Shown here in pieces: positions 59,374 through 64,000 of a stretch of 64,000 nt of DNA; position 1 is the first letter of the stretch, and each line of letters opens with the position of its first letter. The stretch is from NCBI RefSeq assembly GCF_900102215.1, contig NZ_FNBG01000014.1, positions 1 through 64,000 on the forward strand, given 5' to 3'. The stretch is from Fontibacillus panacisegetis. Lineage in GTDB: Bacteria > Bacillota > Bacilli > Paenibacillales > Paenibacillaceae. The position numbers and the translations under genes were made by a program. A model generated the notes under the pieces. The model was not told where the DNA came from. It saw only the letters and a list, made by a program, of their open reading frames with translations, and searched no databases.

Positions 59374-60003
59374 ATGCTTACGCCTGAACAATATAGCGAT
59401 GATTTATATGAAAAAGACGAGGTTCTGGAGGCAGTGACTCGCTCCATTCAGGATCATGGCATAAATGATGTTTCGATCGCTCCGGGGTATGGGAGACTGC
59501 TGACTTTGCTGGTTAGATCATCAGGTGCTCATTCGGTGCTGGAAATTGGTGCGCTTGGTGGATATAGCGGGGTATGCCTGGCTAAAGGATTGAAGGATGA
59601 CGGTAAAATTGTATCGTTGGAAATAAGTGAAGATAACGCGAAATTAGCAAAAAGCAACATGGAGAATGCCGGCTATGGGGGGATGGTGCAATATATGATT
59701 GGACCCGCGCTGGACAGTCTCGAAGTGCTGAAAAGCGAGGGTGCTGTTTTCGATTTCTTTTTTATCGATGCTGACAAGGAGAACTATCCGCACTATTTGG
59801 AATATGCGATCTCATTGGCGGCTCCTGGAGCGCTTATCGCAGGGGACAATTTCTTATTGCGCGGACGTACACTGAATACAGATAAGAACGGACCATCGGT
59901 ACAGGCTATCCGTAAATTTAATGAAATGATCGCTAGAGATGAACGCTTGATCAGTACGATGCTTCCAGCCTATGATGGGCTGGCTTTGGCAATGGTAAAG
60001 TAA
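59374..60003 (+). CDS. SAM-dependent O-methyltransferase (class I, YrrM type)
   Basis: A 209-residue methyltransferase of the cation-dependent CCoAOMT-like group. It has SAM motif I VLEIGALGGYSGVCLAKGL, then IVSLEISEDNAKLAKSNMENAG and the metal-binding FFIDADKENYPHYLEYA with a later DNFLLRG. It is related to tRNA 5-hydroxyuridine methyltransferase TrmR (YrrM), so tRNA or a small catechol-type substrate are both possible. I chose ATG 59374; AAGGA lies 12 bases upstream. Confidence 0.88.
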   Translation: MLTPEQYSDDLYEKDEVLEAVTRSIQDHGINDVSIAPGYGRLLTLLVRSSGAHSVLEIGALGGYSGVCLAKGLKDDGKIVSLEISEDNAKLAKSNMENAGYGGMVQYMIGPALDSLEVLKSEGAVFDFFFIDADKENYPHYLEYAISLAAPGALIAGDNFLLRGRTLNTDKNGPSVQAIRKFNEMIARDERLISTMLPAYDGLALAMVK

Positions 60004-60127
60004 TATAGGATTTGGAGCAAGGGAGAAGATCCCCTTACCGCTTGAGCTATCTATGTAGAGGCACAATTATAGATTATTGGTTCTACTCACTAATATACTC
60101 CGAATGCCCTTCCAAGGCATTGAATTG

Positions 60128-60142
60128 CTGCGAATGTGCAGG
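60128..60142. repeat. Fifth copy of the CTGCA-TGCAGG palindrome
   Basis: CTGCGAATGTGCAGG with AATTG before and ATTTC after. It is the same short element as the four units after nrdR at 33688-33865, here at the head of a second repeat array. Confidence 0.55.
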
Positions 60143-60218
60143 ATTTCACTAAGGACTCTTTTCAAAAAGCATCGTGGCTACATTTGGCGTTTTCAGCCTA
60201 CCTTAGCACTTCGGTAGC

Positions 60219-60418
60219 AATAAAGGAAAAAAGTTCCCCTATTCCACCAGGATTCGCTCAAGATTATAAAATAAAGGAACTTAATTCCTCTATTTTGGTG
60301 CTAAATGCTAATTTTTCGCATTTTAGGGCAATTTCAGTAAAGATAGGAGAAAATACTTCCTCTATTTTCTTTAAAATCATCCCATTTTCGAAAATAAAGG
60401 AGATTTTTTCCTCTACTG
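60219..60418. repeat. Array of four AATAAAGGA-TTCCTCTATT palindromes
   Basis: Four imperfect palindromes lie at 60219-60243, 60270-60296, 60340-60368 and 60393-60418. Each reads AATAAAGGAN(5-9)TTCCTCTATT or close to it, spaced about 50 to 70 bases. The surrounding gap 60004-60686 (683 bases) contains no gene that I can support; a 107-codon frame from 60136 merely runs through the repeats. A small GACGCC-TG-GGCGTC hairpin follows at 60533-60546. Confidence 0.75.
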
Positions 60419-60615
60419 TGTTCTATCTGCAATCCTCTGACTTCTCACGAATAAGCTAGCTGTACTATTTCGCTAAAGCGCAATTTGGAAATTTGGAGTA
60501 TCTTATTTTCATTTTAGGTGGTGACGCCTGGGCGTCTTAGTTGTTTTTGCATTTTTGTCTGATATCGTGCCTGTTCACTGCTAATGATAGGAGCTTCTAT
60601 ATTCCCACTCTATTA

Positions 60616-60668
60616 AGAAGGGGCATCTCTCAAAGTTATCCTGGATGATTTTTGGGGATGCCTCTTTA
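60616..60668 (-). terminator. Terminator of the MBL-fold hydrolase gene
   Basis: On the minus strand AAGAGGCATC pairs with GATGCCCCTT, with an imperfect stem and large loop, followed by CTTAATAG. It lies shortly after the stop codon at 60687. Confidence 0.55.
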
Positions 60669-60686
60669 TGAATATATCCGTTCGCA

Positions 60687-61445
60687 TTAAAAAGTGTAGG
60701 ATTCTCCATCATCTGGGACTAGAACAGTGGAGGAGATTTCTTTTTCATGAATAAAGCTTTTTAAATCTTCTCTTGACAGTGTCCAATGATTCACAGCCTC
60801 CATATGGCTAACAACAATTTTTGCGTTAGGGGCAGCCTGATACACTTCATAAATATCGCCTTTGCCCATGATTAAGGAACCGCCCTCGAAGAATTGATTA
60901 TCTCCACCATTTACAACAATGATTTGTGGTTGATGTGTTTCGATTACTTCTTGCACTGCTGTATACCACACCGTATCTCCAGCTACATATAAAGTTTGCT
61001 CATTTGGGTGTTTAAAGACAATGCCACATACTAGGCCAACAATTTTAAGTATTTCTCCTCTTCCGTGCTCGCCTTTCGTTTTAATTAATTTGATACCCTC
61101 AAAAACTGTATCTTCTTGTAGAACTTCTACATTTAGAAAACCAGCGTCATGAACGACAATAGCATCTTCTTCATTTTGTACAAACAATTTAATGCCCTTC
61201 GGCAATACATCTTTCGCAACATGATCCCAATGATCCAAATGCAGGTGAGTGACAATTACTGCATCGACATTGATTAATTCATCGATTGATTTAGGTAAGC
61301 TAACTAACGGGTTGTTATGGTCTTGTCGCAATGAATTAGGAAAAGGCGGATAAGTACCTTTTTCTGCTAACATGGGATCGATTAAAAATTTTTTCCCTGC
61401 ATATTGGACAACTAATGTGGCGTTTCTAATCTGTTCTATATTCAT
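60687..61445 (-). CDS. Metallo-beta-lactamase-fold hydrolase (UlaG-like)
   Basis: A 252-residue protein that begins IEQIRNATLVVQYAGKKFLIDPMLAEKG. The metal motif VTHLHLDHWDHVAKD (HxHxDH) follows, then a later His in TKGEHGRGE, VAGDTVWY and a C-terminal VSHMEAVNHW. The lineage is that of UlaG-type lactonases and L-ascorbate-6-phosphate lactonase relatives; the substrate is unknown. ATG 61445 has AAAGGAGA upstream. An Lrp-type regulator gene diverges from it. Confidence 0.88.
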   Translation of the reverse strand: MNIEQIRNATLVVQYAGKKFLIDPMLAEKGTYPPFPNSLRQDHNNPLVSLPKSIDELINVDAVIVTHLHLDHWDHVAKDVLPKGIKLFVQNEEDAIVVHDAGFLNVEVLQEDTVFEGIKLIKTKGEHGRGEILKIVGLVCGIVFKHPNEQTLYVAGDTVWYTAVQEVIETHQPQIIVVNGGDNQFFEGGSLIMGKGDIYEVYQAAPNAKIVVSHMEAVNHWTLSREDLKSFIHEKEISSTVLVPDDGESYTF

Positions 61446-61472
61446 ATTTTTATCTCCTTTTTTTCGATGTGC

Positions 61473-61485
61473 GTATAGTTTATAC
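61473..61485. promoter_or_regulatory. Possible operator in the MBL-lrp divergent gap
   Basis: GTATAGTTTATAC is a 13-base palindrome (arms GTATA/TATAC) in the 116-base space between the divergent hydrolase and Lrp-type genes, 28 bases from the hydrolase start. It could bind the Lrp-type protein; this is inferred from position only. Confidence 0.3.
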
Positions 61486-61561
61486 TATGACCAATTAAGG
61501 ATTACATAGATAAAATCAGGTTTTTTTGCAGTTTGACTTGATAAATGAAAGGATTTGAAAA

Positions 61562-61969
61562 ATGTTAGATAGCACGGATATGCTTATCCTGGATGAATTA
61601 TCCAAAAACAGTCGAATCACGATGAAAGAATTGGGTGAGAAGGTCCATTTGACAGGACAAGCTGCTTCAGCCAGGGTTGCTAAATTAGAGGATCAAGGAA
61701 TCATTGAGGGGTACACAATTAAAGTGAATCAGGTTAAACTGGGGTTTCCTGTTCATACTTTTATTACGATTTTTACACAAAGTTCAAATCATAAACCTTA
61801 TCTGTCGTTCATCAAAGCACAAGAACAATTCATCATACGTAATCATAAAATTAGTGGAGAAGGTTGTTACCTTCTCGAATGCCAATTTCCTTCCAATGAA
61901 ATATTAGATAAGTTTTTGGAAAATCTAAACGAGTTTGCAAACTATAAATTGTCGATTGTTATTAATTAA
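61562..61969 (+). CDS. Lrp/AsnC-family transcriptional regulator
   Basis: A 135-residue regulator. The N-terminal helix-turn-helix is LDSTDMLILDELSKNSRITMKELGEKVHLTGQAASARVAKLEDQGIIEGYTIKVN (residues 2-56), followed by a RAM ligand-binding domain (GFPVHTFITIFT; GEGCYLLECQF). It is about 15-20 residues shorter than Lrp, normal for small Lrp-like regulators of Bacillus. It diverges from the MBL hydrolase gene and may control it. ATG 61562 has AAAGGA upstream. Confidence 0.9.
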   Translation: MLDSTDMLILDELSKNSRITMKELGEKVHLTGQAASARVAKLEDQGIIEGYTIKVNQVKLGFPVHTFITIFTQSSNHKPYLSFIKAQEQFIIRNHKISGEGCYLLECQFPSNEILDKFLENLNEFANYKLSIVIN

Positions 61970-61984
61970 TAGTGCATGTACAAA

Positions 61985-62034
61985 AAAGGATAGATATAGC
62001 AGGAAAAATATCTGCTTTATCTATCCTTTAATTT
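61985..62034. terminator. Bidirectional terminator between the lrp-like and MFS genes
   Basis: AAAGGATAGATA and TATCTATCCTTT with an inner AGCAG/CTGCT stem form a long hairpin with A/T runs on both sides. Confidence 0.8.
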
Positions 62035-62052
62035 ATAGACTTTTAATGAAAG

Positions 62053-63261
62053 TTAATGACCAGGAACCTTCGGTCTTACATACAGCTTCCAGCGTACCCA
62101 TACGGTATTTATGACGAGCAAAATGCCGGATATGATAAAGATGCCCTCGATCCCGATATATCCTGACAAAAAGCCGCCAATCAGCGAACCAAGCATGTTG
62201 CCGAGTGAAAGTGTGCTGCTGTTGAATCCAAAGGCGCGGCTCTCCATTCCGTCGGGAGTGTAGAATCTGATCAAAGCATTGACACTTGGCAGTAAACCAC
62301 CCAAGAACATGCCAAGGAGGAAGCGAACTATGATGAGCTGCCATACTGAGTCAACAAAGGCTTGAGGTATGAGAGTAGCCGCAGCCCCGACTAAAGATAA
62401 GGTTAGCACACGATGTGCACCGATATTGTCACTAACCTTTCCAAGGAGAGGCGACATTAACATGTTCGATATACCAGTTACAGCAGTGGCTAATCCAGCC
62501 CAAAATGCGACATTTACTGCTGTACCATGCAGCTTTTCCACGTAGAGGGGTAGCAGTGACATTGGACTAAGCATCGCGAATTGAAGCAAAAATGTGACCG
62601 CAAACAAGGAGGTTAGCTGCGGGGTCTTATTTAGTTCAATTAAGCCTTGAATTACTGAAATTTCCGGAGATTTTGCTGCTTCTGCCCGATTGAATTTTTC
62701 CCGAACGAAGAACAGGGCTAGTAGAGAGGCAAGGAATAACAGAGCACCCGTAATGTAAAATATCGGACGGAAACCAACCCATTCTGCCAGGAAGCCTCCG
62801 ATTAAAGGACCCAGAATCGTACCTGCGACATTTCCTGATTGAACCGTTCCCATTGCAAAGCCCATACGCTCTTTAGGTGCAGTGCCAGAAATAAGTGAAA
62901 TCGCAGCTGGATTAAAGCCGGAAATTGTACCGTTTAGCAGCCTTAATGCCAGTAGATGCCATGGTTGAGTGGCGAAGCCCATTAAAGCCATGACAATCGC
63001 CATGCCAAAGCCTGAGCGAAGGAGCATAATCTTCCGCCCGTATCTATCAGCAAGTTTACCCCAGAGCGGCTGGAAAATGAACGATGTAACAAAATTTGCT
63101 GCAAAGATCATACCTGCCCAGAGTCCGATGGATTGATCGCCTTGCACACCAAGGTCTTTGGACAGATAAAGTGAGAGAAAAGGAATAATCATTGTCATCC
63201 CTGCATTGACCAGAAAGAGCCCAAACCATAGCACAATGAGATTAACCTTCCACGACTTCAA
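62053..63261 (-). CDS. MFS multidrug efflux transporter
   Basis: A 402-residue, 12-helix transporter of the drug:H+ antiporter group. Motif A is GKLADRYGRKIMLLRSG between helices 2 and 3; the antiporter motif C is GNVAGTILGPLIGGFLAEWVG in helix 5. It resembles MdtG/YttB-like exporters; the substrate is unknown. I chose TTG 63261, preceded by GGAAAGGAAG, because the first helix starts right after it. The frame extends to 63336 but the added 25 residues are not membrane-like. Confidence 0.88.
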   Translation of the reverse strand: MKSWKVNLIVLWFGLFLVNAGMTMIIPFLSLYLSKDLGVQGDQSIGLWAGMIFAANFVTSFIFQPLWGKLADRYGRKIMLLRSGFGMAIVMALMGFATQPWHLLALRLLNGTISGFNPAAISLISGTAPKERMGFAMGTVQSGNVAGTILGPLIGGFLAEWVGFRPIFYITGALLFLASLLALFFVREKFNRAEAAKSPEISVIQGLIELNKTPQLTSLFAVTFLLQFAMLSPMSLLPLYVEKLHGTAVNVAFWAGLATAVTGISNMLMSPLLGKVSDNIGAHRVLTLSLVGAAATLIPQAFVDSVWQLIIVRFLLGMFLGGLLPSVNALIRFYTPDGMESRAFGFNSSTLSLGNMLGSLIGGFLSGYIGIEGIFIISGILLVINTVWVRWKLYVRPKVPGH

Positions 63262-63383
63262 TGTGCTGTCACTTCCTTTCCGGAATCTTGATGAATGGTC
63301 GATTTTCTCAGTATACCACAATATTTGGCGAATCATTGGGAGATGATGTCATATGTTTGTCATAGTATTGGCTTGTGTGATAG

Positions 63384-63412
63384 TTGTTACTTACTACTAA
63401 AAAGGGCATAAT
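63384..63412 (+). promoter_or_regulatory. Candidate promoter of hemE
   Basis: TTGTTA (63384-63389) and CATAAT (63407-63412) are separated by 17 bases and lie about 45 bases before the hemE start. Confidence 0.45.
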
Positions 63413-63457
63413 GTAAAATAGATTAGTTTAGAATAATTTTAGATTGGGGGCCTGTTT

Positions 63458-64000
63458 GTGGCTTACAACGATCGGTTTATCCGTGCCTGTCTCAAGAAAG
63501 AAGTCGAACGACTTCCTGTCTGGTACATGCGTCAGGCGGGTAGATACGACCCGGAATACCGGAAAATCAAAGAAAAATACAGTCTTCTTGAAATTTGTCG
63601 TCAGCCTGAACTTGCAGCAGAAATTACTCTTATGCCTGTACACAAGCTTGGCGTGGATGCGGCAATTTTATACTCAGATATTATGAACCCGGTGGCATCT
63701 CTTGGCATTGATTTTGATATTGTCAAAAATATCGGACCTGTGATCAACAATCCAATCCGTTCAAAAAGCGACATAGAGCGCTTGAAACCGATTGATGTTG
63801 AGAAAGACCTTTCACATATTTTGGAGACCATCTCCATTTTGGACAAGGAGCTGGAGGTTCCTCTGATCACTTTTGCCGGAGCACCTTTTACTATAGCTAG
63901 TTATTTGATCGAAGGTCGTCCATCCAAAAGCTACATTCGTACAAAAAGTTTAATGTATGGCGAACCTGAGTTGTGGGACCAGTTGATGGGTAAACTAGGG
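63458..64000 (+). CDS. hemE: Uroporphyrinogen decarboxylase, 5' part
   Basis: The frame is open to the window edge and encodes the first 181 residues of HemE (about half of the usual 350). The family motifs are near the N-terminus: RLPVWYMRQAGRYDPEYR, with substrate-binding Arg residues, and AAILYSDIMNPVASLGIDFD, with the catalytic Asp. It converts uroporphyrinogen III to coproporphyrinogen III in heme synthesis. The start is GTG 63458, seven bases after TTGGGGG. hemH and hemY usually follow in Bacillales. Confidence 0.95.
   Translation, partial: MAYNDRFIRACLKKEVERLPVWYMRQAGRYDPEYRKIKEKYSLLEICRQPELAAEITLMPVHKLGVDAAILYSDIMNPVASLGIDFDIVKNIGPVINNPIRSKSDIERLKPIDVEKDLSHILETISILDKELEVPLITFAGAPFTIASYLIEGRPSKSYIRTKSLMYGEPELWDQLMGKLG

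Noticed and set aside
60136-60459. 107-codon plus-strand frame
   Set aside because: It runs through the palindromic repeat array, has no ribosome binding site and no recognisable domain.

Overview
The window looks like chromosome of a spore-forming Bacillota bacterium, most likely Paenibacillus or a close relative. The evidence is the polA-mutM-coaE-nrdR housekeeping order, an alpha/beta small acid-soluble spore protein gene, a tiny YjcZ-type sporulation membrane protein, YesM/YesN-type two-component regulators next to an Lpl-type sugar ABC importer without its own ATPase, YtxH, DUF1450 and LtaS-type proteins, strong AGGAGG ribosome binding sites with many TTG/GTG starts, and cre-like sites. 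I see no phage, insertion sequence or CRISPR array.

Layout. 1-978: end of a phosphate importer operon (3' part of pstB, then phoU). 1164-21753: a plus-strand catabolic locus of about 20.6 kb holding a YesM-type sensor kinase, a YesN-type AraC response regulator, a lipoprotein sugar-binding protein, two permeases, GH3, GH38 (Ams1 type), GH125, GH130, an APH-fold kinase, a second GH38 (MngB/streptococcal type) and a GH20 hexosaminidase. 21820-27555: a minus-strand oligopeptide importer operon (oppA-B-C-D-F). 27937-33628: polA, mutM, coaE, a lytic transglycosylase, a SASP gene and nrdR. 33988-35583: a secreted protein with Ig-like domains. 35815-39379: a second phosphate importer, pstSCAB, behind a good PhoP box. 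39726-46483: small conserved genes, a DedA protein, a tiny sporulation protein, a bacitracin/lantibiotic-type ABC exporter with its own two-component system, and an AraC/AHSA1 pair. 46603-46774: tRNA-Lys and tRNA-Ala. 46983-64000: mixed housekeeping and envelope genes (Dabb, HepT-like, YtxH, racE, lipid kinase, TraX, M14 peptidase, HesB-like, DUF1450, LTA synthase, esterase lipoprotein, rRNA methyltransferase, O-methyltransferase, MBL hydrolase, Lrp regulator, MFS exporter) and the start of hemE.

The most interesting system is the 1164-21753 locus. Its enzyme set (two unlike GH38 alpha-mannosidases, a GH125 exo-alpha-1,6-mannosidase, a GH130 beta-mannoside phosphorylase and a GH20 hexosaminidase, none with a signal peptide) reads as an intracellular pathway for imported N-glycan-derived or related mannosyl oligosaccharides: strip alpha-mannose, phosphorolyse Man-beta-1,4-GlcNAc to mannose-1-phosphate, and trim GlcNAc. 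The APH-fold kinase may act as a sugar kinase. A cre-like site precedes the transporter genes, and two nearly identical terminators bracket the locus. The substrate assignment is inference from family membership.

Other points worth a look are a HesB-like protein in which the ligand cysteines are replaced by histidine and aspartate, a tandem 11-bp operator in front of the drug-exporter genes, two families of short palindromic intergenic repeats, and stem-loops that follow all three complete substrate-binding-protein genes in the window.
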